In this document: piece after piece, positions 11,895 to 23,954 of the stretch | Position numbering within the stretch: position 1 is the stretch's first letter | How the letters are laid out: each line of letters begins with the position of its first letter | From: Ypsolopha sequella | Lineage: Eukaryota; Arthropoda; Insecta; Lepidoptera; Ypsolophidae | Reading direction: 5' to 3' | Assembly: GCA_934047225.1 (NCBI GenBank) | Contig: OW203986.1 | Coordinates: 19,719,221-19,783,220 of the forward strand | Length of the DNA stretch: 64,000 nt | Position numbers and translations under genes: made by a program | The notes under the pieces: generated by a model | Databases searched by the model: none | What the model saw: the letters and a program-made list of their open reading frames with translations, nothing else | What the model was told of the DNA's origin: nothing

Positions 11895-12062
11895 GAATAA
11901 TATGACGGGCGTGCGCGACGGTCCCGGCCACTGGCACGTAGGCAATAAGCCGCCGGCAACCGGCCAGATCGCCAGCCGGAAAAATAAGATTGCGCGACGC
12001 GGACCGGGCAAGCGTGCCGGACCGATCGAGGAGAGACAAACATCCGTCTTCCTTCGAGGTAA
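11895..12062 (+). CDS. Candidate GC-rich first exon or CpG island
   Basis: A sharply bounded GC-rich block starts with ATG at 11,902 and stays open for about 54 codons, rich in Gly, Pro, Arg and Lys. It runs to TTCGAG|GTAATG, a plausible splice donor near 12,058. Surrounding DNA is strongly AT-rich. Only composition and one splice-like site support it. It may instead be a promoter island or a conserved non-coding element, and the product is not recognised. Confidence 0.22.
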
Positions 12063-12137
12063 TGTCTTATATTTTAAACATTGTGGTGTGATATCGGAAT
12101 ATTATGCTAAATGGAAGATGTATAAGTAATGTTTTAG

Positions 12138-12192
12138 AAAATATACTATTTATTGCGCATTGCGTATTAATGCACAATAAATAGAATATTTT
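12138..12192. repeat. Near-perfect hairpin, 24-bp arms
   Basis: AAAATATACTATTTATTGCG followed by CATT is mirrored by AATGCACAATAAATAGAATATTTT with two mismatches and a 7-nt loop. It could be a tiny foldback element or an extruding palindrome. Confidence 0.7.
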
Positions 12193-12199
12193 ATAATAA

Positions 12200-13295
12200 C
12201 AACAATTTAAAATATACTTTACCTACCGGATTCTAAGGAAAAATTATGTTTTTTGCTTAAATTTTTAAGTTAAGGAACGAAATGTTTTATAGCTCTATAT
12301 TACTCATACAAAATATAATTACTAATAAATACTGTAGATATTAACAATTCAAAAGCATAATTTTTACACAATTTTAATATTTTGTTTGTGATATATTGAT
12401 ATACAACGTATACAACACTAAATCTGATCTATTGTTGTTTCGAAAATGTAATTGGCAACATGTGGGTGATAGCCAATTTAGGTCGCGTGTCCCGATAAAA
12501 TTAAATTTTACTAAAAAATACGGCACAGTTGAAACAATAGCAATTCTTTCTAAAAAAACGAAATTTCGTGACGTGTGCTCACGGCACGTGGGCTACATGG
12601 TTAACTTGTAACATATTCAAACGGAACGTCCCGCCTCGAGCGCGCCTTGTTTCATTTTACGATCTTATCGAAATAATCCGATCTAGCCGGTTATTTACTA
12701 CCGCCTTCCCTCATTGCGCCACTGTCTTGGCTCGCTCGTGCAAAAATATGCATACGACAACCGACCTTCCAGCAACCACACTCGATTGTAAATGCTTTGA
12801 GGTAATCCTCTCACATGATTCTTTTCTTTCATGATTTTTCCTTGGAGACTATAGCATGGGAAAAGCTGCTAGCGCAAACTAAACAGAAATCTAGCGCTTT
12901 GGAATATAGTTCGGGTTCGAAGTACTGGTGCATGGGAAATGTGATGTTTTGGTTTGCTTTCTAATGTGCTGGAAAAATCTAGGTGTTTTATTTCTGTCGA
13001 GACAGTCTGGTGCGATGCGGTGGTGTCGTGCTATCACAATAAACACTTTGCCATTCTCGTAACTTATTCATAAGCCAAAGGTGGTTGTCAACTTCAAGTG
13101 ACTATAAAAATGAACTAAACCGTAAGATAGTTTTATTTTGAGCAGAAATGTGAGTAAAACATTTTTCTTCTTTTGTTCTTATTTACTATTTTACTAGAGC
13201 AAAATAAATAAAATGTTTACCAATGCAAGTGCTCGTAAATACTTATTTTATATCTATTCATCAAAACTGTTCGTTAAATCTATTTTACCGCACTA
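12200..13295. other. Spacer with moderately GC-rich patch
   Basis: Between about 12,600 and 12,800 GC content is higher, and a plus-strand ORF (12,568-12,834) is open. A GAG|GTAATC donor-like site lies near 12,800. I do not recognise a product, so no gene is called. Confidence 0.4.
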
Positions 13296-13299
13296 GTGT

Positions 13300-13440
13300 T
13301 TTATTTTTATTTATTTTTTATTTATTTAAAGGAAGTTGGTTTCCTTGTGTACCAATATATACAATGCTTTTTTTTCACTGCTGAAGGGCTCTGGATAGTC
13401 CTCTTTTAAGCCAGTCATAATTTTAAGTTTACAAAACTTT
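13300..13440 (+). repeat. Dispersed repeat family C, copy 2
   Basis: Same order of blocks as 11,395-11,580: (TTTA)n-rich start, 'gggctctggatagtcct' and 'taagccagtcataatttta'. Downstream is an (AAAT)n tract near 13,505. Confidence 0.55.
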
Positions 13441-13519
13441 TAATTCACATTGAATTTTAAAGGGAAGACATTGTAGTTTTGATATTGTAGTACAACTATA
13501 ATATGTAAATAAATAAATA

Positions 13520-14530
13520 AATAAATTGCAAAATAATATTTCGGGGCACTTAAAAGTTAATGTAAGCGGCGAAAGTCATTATTATTAACACATTTATTGC
13601 TCAGATGTTATAATAAGTATAGTAAAGTTCTTTGTTTCGCACACAAACAAATTTCGGAACGCATCTGCACGCATATAGTGCGAGTCACAGTTCTATGACA
13701 TGTTTTGGAACGTACCGTTGTTTTTTTACCACAGAAAGGAAAAGAAAGCAAGCCTAAAGTTTATATCTGAGATTTGGAGTATTTTTTGCTTGTTTGTTTC
13801 CTTAGAAAATCTGGAATTTTACTTATAAATCATTCGACTTAACATCGCCAGATATACTTGCAGAATCTAAACAAAGACATTTTTTGGGTAAAAAAAGCTA
13901 TCAATAAATATTTTCTATAAAATGTTTAATATCAACTGCTACTCTCACATTGGACTGTTCAGTAACGAGCAAAAGTGTCTTGGAAATGCTGCTTAAATCA
14001 TCTGTTATAGATGTACAGGCCTATGATGATGATATACATATTGGTATCGATTCGGCGTAACACGACTTAAGGCGATTACCGTTGCCAACTTAGCAGCTCG
14101 ATGCTTGTCTGTACGAATATCGATGGAAAAGACAATGAAATAACGTTCATATCAGCGCACAATGCGGGGTGGCTGTTACGACGCTCGCTGCGTCCTTGAT
14201 AGGGCGAAATAGAAGAAAATAATACTTTTCACATGGACGTGATTGTTCGGTTGAATAATCCTTTGTTATGTTTATAGTTATCCAGTTTATCTATTAATCA
14301 AAGCATAAATGAATTAAATCGACCACGCCGCTTAGGAGCAGTAGGGAATTCAAGCCAAAAAAACACCATTCAGTTAAAACAATTTTTCATATAGAAGTTT
14401 TGGTGGTACGAAAAAGAAAAATGTTGCATATGTTGTCCTAGAGTTTATAATCCATAATACATTTTTTCAATATTTTTAGTTTGGCCATATAAGAGGAGTA
14501 GGCTTTAGAAAATACCCATTTGGCGATATT
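13520..14530. other. Spacer, nothing supported
   Basis: AT-rich DNA without ORFs over 60 codons. GC-richer around 14,060-14,200, without a recognisable feature. Confidence 0.5.
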
Positions 14531-14536
14531 AAGCGC

Positions 14537-14641
14537 CTTAACTTATTTGACAGGACTAACCTTATTTTAAGCGTCCTGTCTTTTTCTTTTTTTAACGAAA
14601 AGACAAGGATAGAACGCTTAAGTCCTGTCAAATAAGTTAAG
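14537..14641. repeat. Inverted repeat, possible small MITE
   Basis: The outer arms CTTAACTTATTTGACAGGACT and AGTCCTGTCAAATAAGTTAAG are perfect reverse complements (21 bp). Inner arms containing 'aagcg', 'tgtcttttt' and 'aaaagaca' also pair imperfectly, so the whole 105-bp unit can fold. Confidence 0.75.
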
Positions 14642-14649
14642 ATGTGCTA

Positions 14650-16125
14650 CACCGAATCGACACCATTGTATACTATAAAAAAATCTTAGAGCTTAAAATT
14701 ATGAAAAGTTAATTGTTTAATAGTTCAGTTTACACTCAGGATACCCCTTGAATATCCTTTATTGAAACATATCGTAAATACGTAACGATATTTTTTTCAT
14801 CTATTTTAATGATTACTAGGTTTATTACTTAGCGTATAAATCGTATTAGGAATCTACCAAATTTCATGTTTTTAGGCTCTATGGTTTTATGGATGAGTGG
14901 TATTGCGCGTTTTTAGATTTTTGTCAATTCTAAACATTAAAATGTCGATCTAATTGCGATGGAATCTACCTAAATACTATGAAGAGCGGTACTTTGCTGA
15001 CTTTATAGCATAAATGCTGTTAGTATTTTCTTCTTTCAACTTGCAACGACTTTTAAACCGTCTTCGTATTAAGTTAAGTGAGCGCGAAAAATTCAATATG
15101 GCGGCAACGGAGCCGGACTGAAGTCACTACTACACGTCCGACTGACTCCGACTTCATCTAATAAGGTAATAAGGGCAAGTTACAGAGAAAATAATTTCTT
15201 CTTTATTTAAGAATGAATACTGTAGTGATGTATGATACGGGTAATTAAGCGCGCACTTTCGTACATTAAGATGAACATGTAGCACGTCAGATAAATAACA
15301 TTTTGACTAAAATACCATCTTTTACTTATCGCCTCGATCTATATTACAATACCTTAAAACCTTAGAGCCGTTTTTCTAGAACCCGATTACAAATATACAT
15401 TATATATATATATATATATGTATACAAATATTGCTCGTTTAAACTATGAAGGGGATATACGGCTCTCCAATCTTAAAACAACTTTAAAAATTACAAACCA
15501 AAGCGCGTTCAAAGTCATAAAAAGCTTCTATCGTGCATCTATAGCTTCTATAGTGAAAATAATTCAGCCATCTCGTCTAATCTTACAAACATTTGGCCAT
15601 TATCACTCTCTTTCTACATCCCTGGCCAGTTCCTTGAACGCACCCTATGTGTGGATGGAATGAAGTAAAAATTCCCTCCATTGTCATTCCTCTGGCGTAG
15701 CGTCGGTAATGAGCTAAGTTCTCCGTAAGAAGTCGTAACTTACATACCAATCGCGACCGCGGAGCACAACCTACCGCTGGTTATGCTACCAGTATGTAAA
15801 ATAACTAAATTGAAATTCAGTGCGAGGTTTTTTTGTCGCATAACTTTTTGTTATGACAGCCAAATTACTTAAGGTAAGGTAGGTGAAAATAGTAGTTATT
15901 TTTTGCTTAAACTTAAATACGTTGTCTCTATAAAAATAAAATAGTACGATGATAGACTGCCAGACAAGGTACAGCCGTAACAAAAAAATTTTTGGAAATT
16001 CACCCCATAAGTGGGTGACACGAAGACTAAACTTTTGTATCGAAAACGCGTTCCTAACAGGCATGAAGTCGCGGGCGTCCTCTAGTACATTATATAAATA
16101 AATATGAATGTCGTTGACGACGGTG
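14650..16125. other. Spacer with a short (TA)n microsatellite
   Basis: A (TA)n run of about 10 repeats lies at 15,398-15,420. ORFs at 15,418-15,663 and 15,786-16,160 look random, and the second overlaps the start of a dispersed repeat. Confidence 0.5.
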
Positions 16126-16130
16126 GTATT

Positions 16131-16434
16131 TTTAGGGTTCCGTACCCAAATGGTAACCAACGGTACCCTATAACTAAGACTTCGCTGTCCGTCTGTCTGT
16201 CCGTTTGTCTGTCCGTCTGTCGCCAGGCTGTATCTGATGAACCGTGATAGTTAGACAGTTGAAATTTTCACAAATGATGTATTTTTGTTACTGCTATAAC
16301 AACAAATACTAAAAAACAGAATAAAATAAATATTTCAGGGGCTCCCATACAACAGACATGTTTTCTTGCCGTTTTTATAGATAATGGTACGGAACCCTGC
16401 GTTCGCGAGTCCGACTCGCACTTGGCCGGTTTTA
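16131..16434 (+). repeat. Dispersed repeat family B, best-preserved copy
   Basis: Runs from 'ttagggttccgtaccc' through 'ctgtccgtctgtctgtccg', 'atgaaccgtgatag', 'agttgaaattttcacaaatg' and 'ggctcccatacaacagacatg'. It ends with 'ggtacggaaccctgc...gagtccgactcgcacttggc'. This is the fullest of at least five related copies in the window and can serve as the local reference. No protein is encoded. Confidence 0.85.
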
Positions 16435-16439
16435 TGCGT

Positions 16440-17900
16440 AGCGGAGTTTCAGGACAATATATCCGTTGAGATATAGAAAATTAGAACATAAAAATCACAC
16501 CACTCTTGTTTTATTTAGAAGCTATTAGAATTAAGTAGGTACATTGAGTTTCCTCCGTGAAGGTATATCAATAAAATTAAATTGTTGTCATCGTTTTGTA
16601 AAATTTAAGATATTAAATACTCACTCAGAAGATTGTTTTGTGTCACCAGAATCTTCGCCTGTTCCGGAAGGGATGCACGAAAATAAAAATAAAAGCGTTG
16701 TTACTCCAACCAGCTCCAGGGCGTAGTGCAAACCACTTTAACCCCAACGTAATTTTCTAGCATCGATGACCGAAATAGTTGAAGCAGGCGAGGTGACGGG
16801 CGGCAAGAAGCTTGAACCGCAGCCAGCCAGTTTCTTACTCCTGCCTGCCTGCCAGACTTTGCAAATGGAATTTGCAAGTAATTTCGCCACCTCACCCTCC
16901 GTGAACTTCCCCTCTGTCCTCTTGTCCCCGCGTGTCGCTTCCATTACAAATAAAATTGTGTTGGAATAAAAATATGGATAGATTTATTAGGAGCTGTGAT
17001 TCCAAACCTACAAATTTTCGCACACGTCCCGTCACCTTCATCATTTAGGGTTTATAATAATTTCTAGGGGACTACCTGATAACCGTGAAGAGAAAGGTGG
17101 GTATTAATAATAATTCTTCTTCTGCTTCTTGAAGTGCCATGACCTATGATTGTAACTATCTCTTCCCGAGACTGTTCTTCCGAAAAAAGACACGCCATCA
17201 ACAATATGATTTTTGAGCCAAGAAATTCGCGGTTGACCTTGTGCAAAGACCTAGCATCTTTTAGCTGATCGTTTTTTTTTGCGTATTTCCCTATATTCCC
17301 TGTCCGTATATTTCCTGTCTTTTTTTGGAGCTCTAAATTCTTATTTATTTTATGTAACACTCTTTAATTTTGTGATTTTTCCTTGATATATTCAGTATTC
17401 TCCGATAAATCCACATTTTGAAACTTTCGTCGCAATTTACTATATGCGGAGGAATAATTTTGCCTAGGATCCAATTTGATTGGTTTTTCTGTTACTCACG
17501 TACACATTGTATGGTCTTTCAGTTCGAGGCTTTTAGTGTCCTGGAAAATGGCCTCTAACCTCCCTACTAGCCTCAACTTACTTCTGTGTATGTGTTATAT
17601 ACTTACCTCGTTTGTTTCTCTAACAAAACTTTCATTTTCGATGCCTGGCACCACCTCATACTTTATCACCATCACCTTTCATCCTCACTGACTCTGTTTC
17701 TTATTCTATAAACGACCCAATGCTAAATATTTTTACAAGAGAGACTCTCTGCGTCCTCTATGATGTCTCTAGTTTTAACTCTCTTTCATACAAACACACA
17801 CGCCAACCGTTCCTGCTAACACTCCTGCTGACCGTTTTTATTCAGCACTACCAACCATAGAGCACAAAACGGCTAAAAAAGACTGCACAAAAAAACAGAA
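16440..17900. other. Spacer; GC-richer patch without recognised gene
   Basis: At 16,640-16,960 GC rises and overlapping ORFs occur on both strands, up to 68 codons and with no recognisable domain. A 98-codon minus-strand ORF at 17,064-17,360 is Lys/Arg-rich and also unrecognised. Neither is called a gene. Confidence 0.4.
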
Positions 17901-17905
17901 AATAT

Positions 17906-17961
17906 TTTTCCATACCCGTGTCAAGTAAAATTACTTAAGCTTTCGCTAGACAGACTCTTTC
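17906..17961. repeat. Half copy of the 28.7-kb MITE
   Basis: 'tccatacccgtgtcaagta' followed by 'ctttcgctagacagactctt' matches one arm of the inverted-repeat element at 28,669-28,786. The partner arm is missing. Confidence 0.55.
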
Positions 17962-17969
17962 AGATTATT

Positions 17970-19735
17970 TTGTCTACTGCGTTCGTGATAACTTTTGTGG
18001 ATAGTGTCCGCGCTTCTTCTTCGTGAGCCATTTAAAGCTATAGTTACATGACAAATGAAAGTGGAAAAACAATCAACTAATACTTACGAGTATGTACATT
18101 GTACAGTGCATGTACTACAACCGCTCCATAGAGATCCATCAGTTGTAAGACAGAAGTGGGCGTGTAATAGAAAATGTTCCGCATATTGACTCCGGCGACG
18201 CCACCGTCTTCTCTAAACAATGGCTAAATAAAAACCACCCAACTGTGATAACAAGTTACACGAGGGCTCTGTATGCATGTGTTCTTTCAGAAAACGAGAT
18301 TGCAGTTTCATTTAAAGATAAAAAGTTTTGGAAACTGTTTCTTTTTAAACAAATTGGCAAGTTGTAGAGGTAAGTAATATACCTATGTAACTAATCTACT
18401 AACTATATAGTTCTTACATTTTTTTTTGTAATTAAATACTTTAGCTGAGAATAAAATGCGGTTATTTAAGTTTATGTAAAAGAAACGTGAACGTGAATTT
18501 TGGTCAATAAGCTAGACATAAAAGGTTATTTAAATATCGCCCCAATCAGCCAAATTGCATCAAAACGAGTGAAAATCATTATTGTGTTTGATCTCCAAAG
18601 CGTCAGCAATAACTTAATGAAATGTGACCAATCAATCCATTAGCATACTATATCTTCGTTATATTGAGTAACTAGGCAACGGTTCAGGTTCATACAGTTA
18701 GACGAGGTCTAAAGGAAATCGGTCAATGTTGTAATACGTAGATGTGAAGCAGATTCTACCAAAATAAAAGTATACAGTCAACATCAAAAGTAAATACATG
18801 ATGATCTTATAGGGCTCTGAACTAAAAACGTCACATAAAATGAAGCTAATTCACGAGGTTTTTTGATTTAAAGCTCTTAAGAGTTATCAGAGCTTTAGAG
18901 TTTATAGTAAAAATATCATGAGATCTTTGTGATTTTTATGTAATTGAAATCAATGTATTGTTTAATTTAATTAATTCAATTTATTACCCAATTGGTAAAA
19001 GGATTTTTAAACTTTTAAAGACAGAAAAAATATCAAAAGTTCAAAAGAATTTGCATTCAATAACAAAATCATAAAATATTCGTGTATTTCGTTTGTTCTT
19101 TGCCACGGAAATATACTATGTTACTAGACAAACCTAATTTTAGAAGATACTAGTTTTATCTTGGCCAAACCAGAAGAGGTTTGAAAAAAATAACTTGCCC
19201 TTATTATTTGCCCTAGGTAGTAAAAGGACAAAATAGTATAGTATTGTGTTATTACCGTATTTAATGTAATAGATCAATATCGGTCCAAAAACGAGGTTTG
19301 GTTTAGTTAGGTTAATTTTAACATAGGTAGTACAAAGACAAGCGAAGTGAAGAAAAGGTAGTATTAAAATTGTCACATAAATTTGACAGACAAGAATTCT
19401 GACAGAAATGCATGTAATGGCTGCCATTTATAAAACCATTTATACATCTGTGCAATCTTAGTCTTGTCTTAATTTTAGTTTTCCAAATAATGAAACTTGA
19501 ATTGAAAACCAGTTGTTTTGCTTCTTTGGAATTAATAAATACCTACCGAACTTTGAAGTCGTTTGTGAACTTCGATCACAAACATACTAAATATTAAATT
19601 TTGTGTAAACTGAACATAACAAATCAAAGTACAATGGCAAAAACAAATATTCTTATTTAAAACAACCACAATCTAAGTAAATAATTTTATGTATGTATGT
19701 TTATGTATTCACTTCCTTATTTACAGACTTATTTA
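17970..19735. other. AT-rich spacer upstream of the BEL insertion
   Basis: No ORF here shows recognisable domains; the 95-codon minus-strand ORF at 19,140-19,427 is hydrophobic and of simple composition. No inverted or tandem repeats were supported. Confidence 0.5.
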
Positions 19736-19739
19736 TGTA

Positions 19740-19744
19740 TGTAC
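19740..19744. repeat. Target site duplication of BEL element (left)
   Basis: TGTAC directly precedes the LTR terminus TGTAACC. The same five bases follow the other LTR at 27,162-27,166. A 5-bp duplication fits BEL/Pao integration. Confidence 0.9.
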
Positions 19745-20132
19745 TGTAACCGCGAGGTTACAGGAATGCAGAGCTGATGGGATTTGAGTATGTGATTGGA
19801 AAAGATTGTGAGCGAACTGACCTTTGATGATGATGATTGTGGATGAATGCGCCGCGTGGCGTCCCTCCTTGTTGGGCTGATGGAGCTGGCGCCTTGGGCA
19901 GGAATGAGCAGTGGAGTTCGTGGAGTAATGTGAACACAACACTGGTATATAATGTGAACACAACACTGGTAGGTACGCGATATTGGTTGTGTCGGCGGCG
20001 CGAGTGTGCACACGTGTGTTTCGGGAAACGTCCCGCGCGGAAGAGAACGAGCCAGCGCCCAGCGTGCGAGTCGATTTGGCGCCAGCCGCTGCGTTGCGAA
20101 ATTAGTCATCCGTCACGCTCGTGGCGTGAACA
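19745..20132 (-). repeat. BEL 3' LTR (388 bp)
   Basis: In plus-strand terms it begins TGTAACCGCG and ends GTGAACA, that is TG...CA. It carries an internal tandem duplication of 'aatgtgaacacaacactggt' near 19,925-19,970. It differs from the 5' LTR by an extra TG in 'cacgtgtgtttcggg' and G instead of A in 'cagcgtgcgagtc'. The integrase reading frame runs about 27 bp into it. Confidence 0.95.
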
Positions 20133-20840
20133 TCCTGGGGGGGGCCGGGGCTGCGACTCCTCTTGAGCTGAATCCAACGGCAGCCTGGCTATCTTGAACA
20201 CAGGTCGTCGCAGATTTCCATGAGCTGTGTCCAGATCCACAACTCGGATCACTCCATCCTTGCCAGGTATCGTGCGGAGAATTCTCCCCAACTTCCATTG
20301 GAGCGGAGGCAGGTTATCCTCTTTGATGAGGACCAGTTCACCCACTTGAGGAGGGGAAGAAGGGGAGAGCCATTTGGAGCGGGTTTGCAGGGTATGGAGG
20401 TAGGATCTGGACCATAGAGTCCAAAAGCGCTGAGAGAGCGCTTGAATGAGTTGAAACCGTTTAAGAGCAGATATGGGCCTGTCGTCAAAAGACTGCTCAG
20501 GTAGAGCGGTGAGCGGACGACCAATAATGAAATGTCCGGCCGTGAGAGGTTCAAAGTCCGTAGGGTGGGATGAAATTGGGCAGAGGGGTCTTGAGTTGAG
20601 TACAGCCTCAATTCGAGCCAAAAGGGTAGAGAATTCCTCAAAAGTGAGGTGCTGTTCACCTATCACGCGATAAAGTAGTTGCTTGGTGGATTTTACGTTT
20701 ATTTCGTGCAGAGCGCCGAACCAAGGCCCTTTAGGCGGGTTCAGTAACCAAGTTATGTGCTGATTCACGAGCTTGTGAGTGATTGCATCATTGTTTGACC
20801 TGAGGAAGTTCTGAACTTCAATGAGCTGATTAGTAACTGA
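20106..20840 (-). pseudogene. BEL integrase C-terminal part (frame-broken)
   Basis: The 220-codon frame (ATG at 20,768, stop at 20,106; open upstream to about 20,840) encodes the end of the integrase core and the C-terminal domain. The segment 'NPPKGPWFGALHE' corresponds to the block around the catalytic Glu of the D,D-35-E triad in retroviral-type integrases. A region typical of BEL/Pao C termini follows ('LTAGHFIIGRPL', 'WKLGRILRTIPGKDG'). The two catalytic Asp blocks expected upstream are absent. The end of the preceding zinc-finger frame joins this region in another frame, so the core was deleted. Integrase from this copy cannot be functional. It ends just inside the 3' LTR, as in many BEL elements. 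Confidence 0.85.
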
Positions 20841-22669
20841 GGCTGAGGAGTAACTCTGTCTACTGGGAGATCAGCCATGAGCGGAGCCTTAGGCTGAGCG
20901 CGGCACCGGAAACATCTAATACATTTAAACACGCGGTGTCTAATAATACGACGAGCGGACAGAATCCAGTACTGCTGGCGTAATATGGCGTGTAATGTGT
21001 CAGCTCCAGGGTGGCAGTGTATTTTGTGATAGTGGTCTATAATGAGATCTACGAGCGGACTTGAGCTGGGTAGAATGAGTGGGTGTTGAGCGTCATACCT
21101 AATTGACGCGTGAGAGAGACGACCACCGACTCTCAAGAGGCCGTCCTTTATGAAGGGCGAGAGGCGCTGGAGCCGAACGGGACAAACTTTATCAGTCTGG
21201 ATACGATTAATGTCTTCAGCAAACTCATTGTGCTGAACAGAGCGGACCCAGTGCAACAGAGCGTCCCTGCGTTCATTAGCTGTCAACGGACCAGAGCGCC
21301 GTGCATCTGGGCTGTGCCGACAATTGAATATGAACCTTTGAATACAAGCCGTCACTCCGACGAGCTTGTCAAGTGAGCTGTAGCGAGTGAGCAAGTCCAG
21401 ATTGATATCTGGGACTGCTACGTGTGCTGGTACCTTTTTGGGCTTAAGGCCTGGGAGAGCATGATGGCCTAGAGCGGGTGGCAACTTGGGCCAAGTGCAG
21501 GTAGGTTTTTTGAGCCAACTGGGTGACCACCAAAGGTCATGAAGTGAGAGAGACTGGGCAGACATGCCTCTGCTTGCACAGTCAGCAGGGTTGAGGTTCG
21601 TGGGCACATGCCTCCACGTATTGCTAGTTGAAGTAGCTGTGATCTTAGCCACTCGATTGGCCTCGAAAGTCTGTAATCGGTGAGGTGGGGTATTGAGCCA
21701 TGCCAAAACTATTGTGCTATCTGACCAGCATGTGTGTGTTTGAATGGCTATATGAGCTGACAGTTGGGCTGACACTCGAGTCATGAGCTGAGATAAAAGA
21801 GTCGCGGCTGACAACTCCAATTTCGGGATTGAGAGGCGAGTCTTAATGGGTGCGACCTTGGACTTGCCAATGATTAGGTGTACATTGACATGTCCAGTGG
21901 TATTGCGCTCATGAAGGTAGATAACGGCACCAAAGCCAGCCTCCGATGCGTCCGCGAACCCGTGAAGTGAGTAAGTAGACGTGGGCTTATACTTACAAAT
22001 GTGTCGAGGTAAACGGAGGTTTGTGAGCTGAGGAAGATCCTCTGAAATGTGTTGCCACTCTGTGTGGACTTCTTCAGAGATAGGCTCATCCCATCCTATT
22101 TTCAGAAGCCAAAGCTTCTGCAGAAGAATCTTTGCGCGGAAGATGACTGGAGTAACCCAGCCACTGGGGTCATAGAGAGACGCTACTGTACTGAGAATGG
22201 AGCGCTTTGTGACTTGCGCATGAGTGGGCAGAGAAATGCGATAAGTGAACTCATCAGTTTGAGGAATCCACTGTATTCCCAGAACCTTAATGGAATTAGA
22301 GTCGGGACTGAAATCAAAGTCCTTGGGCATGTCGCACTGGTCATCTGGGAACCGTTCAAGGAGCTGAGGCGAGTTGGAGGTCCATTTACTGAGCTGGAAG
22401 CCACCTAGGGCGAGTAACTCGATCAGATCGTTTTGGAGCGACTGAGCAGATTCCACAGAATCTGCACCTGAGAGAATGTCGTCCACAAATATTGATTTGC
22501 GGAGGACCTGAGCAGCGTGGGGGTAGCGATGATCTTCGTCATCAGCCAATTGGAGTAAAGTGCGGATGGCATGGTATGGGCTGGACCTTAATCCATATGT
22601 GACGGTATTAAGGGCATACGTGAGCAGGGGCTGGTCGGGTGAAGACCGCCAGAGAATGAGTTGAAAAGG
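20765..22669 (-). pseudogene. BEL pol middle: RT motif C, RNase H, integrase zinc finger
   Basis: The frame is open from about 22,669 and contains a 594-codon ORF starting with an ATG at 22,549. In order it shows the RT palm around 'FVDDILSG' (the YXDD box, near 22,480-22,491) and the RT thumb. RNase H follows, with 'FADAS', 'LELSA', 'WSDST' and 'NPADCASRG' supplying its four acidic positions (about 21,965-21,570). The integrase HHCC finger comes last ('HYHKIHCHPGADTLH' then 'CIRCFRC', about 21,040-20,910). About 30 residues after the finger the frame runs into unrelated residues and stops, where the core should begin. It lies in a different frame from the protease/RT N-terminal part, so it cannot be made as one polyprotein here. 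Confidence 0.9.
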
Positions 22670-23951
22670 TCTTTACTTTGTCTGTGCTGAAAACTTGTGA
22701 GTGGATCCTGAAGGACATGATAATGTCAACAATATCTTGTTGAAGAGCTGGACCTGTATGAAGACAATCATTTAAATTGACGCCATTTGAGCTTTTACAA
22801 CTTCCGTCAAAGACGCAGCGTAACTTTTCTGATCCTGGCTTAAATATCCCATGATGTGGGATATAGAAATGGGATTTATGAGCAAAGGTATTGGGGTGAC
22901 ACGGCGACATATGTCCCAATTTTATGTAATCTGACATGAATTCTACGTATTTCGAGCGGAAGGGCGGGTTCACTAGCAGCTTCTTCTCTAAATTGAGAAA
23001 CCTGCGTAGCGCAATAGCATGAGTGGAACCTAATGTCGGCGCGTTGTGCAGAAAGGGCAGTGTAACCATATATTGACCTGATGGTTCACGAGTAGTTGTA
23101 GTGCGGAAAATGTCCTCACACTGATCCTCTAATGGGCTGGTATGCTTGTAGGTTTGGGGTTCCTCGGATTCCCAAAACCTCTCAAGACTTTTGTGAATGT
23201 CATGAGTGGAATGCTCTGAGTCCGTGTGAGAGCCGACAATGTGAACTGAATTGACCTGATTCGTGGGTGAGGTATGTAAACTTTCGAAAGGTCCTATCAA
23301 TGTAAAATCGAATATCGTGCCGAAGGCTATGGGCTTGCCAGGGCCGAGCGAAACCTTGGTTCCGTCCAACACTTGACCAAGAACGTCAGACCCTAGTATT
23401 AGATCAACCGGAGCTGGTGTGTGGTATTCTCGATCAGCAAGAGGAATCGGTGGGTGACCTGTTAACTGAGCGAGATCTGGAACCTTTTCTAACGGTAGGT
23501 ACCCAGTTACGTTCTTCAATATATGGGCTATGGCCGTGATCGTAGGTGTGTCACGGTGTGTAGGTCGGCATACAATTGTGATTGATGCATTTGAGTTTTG
23601 TGTGTGCTGATTTCCAACTCCTGCGATTTTTAGAGATGTATGTTTTAATGGTAAATTTAAAATTATGGCCATGCGCTGAGAACAAAGAGTCAGCATACTT
23701 CCACAGTCTAACAGGGCTCGTGCTGAGTGAAATTGACCATGTACGTCTGCTATTTTAAGTGAGACGGTTGGCAACAAAATTGGCGTGTTAGTGACGTTCA
23801 CTACACGTTGTGCGGAGTTACAGGAATTCTCTGTTGGAGTTGAAGTCATGGAGTGAAAATGAGCTAAGTGTGTATGTGATGAGTGTGTGTGTGATGAGTG
23901 TGCTGAGTGCTGGTCGTCCTCGCCTTCATAGTGCTCTGTTATTGTAGGTAG
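22608..23951 (-). pseudogene. BEL pol N-terminal part: protease and start of RT
   Basis: This frame is in phase with gag and is open from directly after the gag UGA to a stop at 22,608. The first Met is at 23,849. It encodes a retropepsin-like aspartic protease ('ALLDCGSMLTLCS' about 45-60 residues after that Met, with 'LILGSDVLG' downstream). The RT fingers follow ('EKLRCVFDGSCKSSNGVNLND'), up to motif A 'VFSTD'. The protease motif reads D-C-G where D-S/T-G is usual. Directly after motif A the frame turns into unrelated residues and stops. The rest of RT continues in another frame, so a short deletion of about a dozen codons, not a multiple of three bases, is inferred. Confidence 0.85.
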
Positions 23952-23954
23952 TCA
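23952..23954 (-). promoter_or_regulatory. In-frame UGA with CUA context between gag and pol
   Basis: The sense sequence is CAG TGA CTA. After the UGA the same frame stays open through about 34 codons to the protease Met and beyond. UGA followed by CUA is the best-known leaky stop context in animal and viral mRNAs. Most BEL/Pao elements encode gag-pol as a single ORF, so this may be either a programmed readthrough site or a simple nonsense mutation. Confidence 0.5.

Noticed and set aside
15786..16160. Minus-strand ORF of 124 codons
   Set aside because: Partly antisense to dispersed repeat family B, and the rest is random-looking.
19837..20166. Plus-strand ORF of 109 codons
   Set aside because: Lies antisense across the BEL LTR and is repeated in the other LTR; a shadow of the repeat.
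22049..22408. Plus-strand ORF of 119 codons
   Set aside because: Antisense shadow of the BEL reverse transcriptase/RNase H region.
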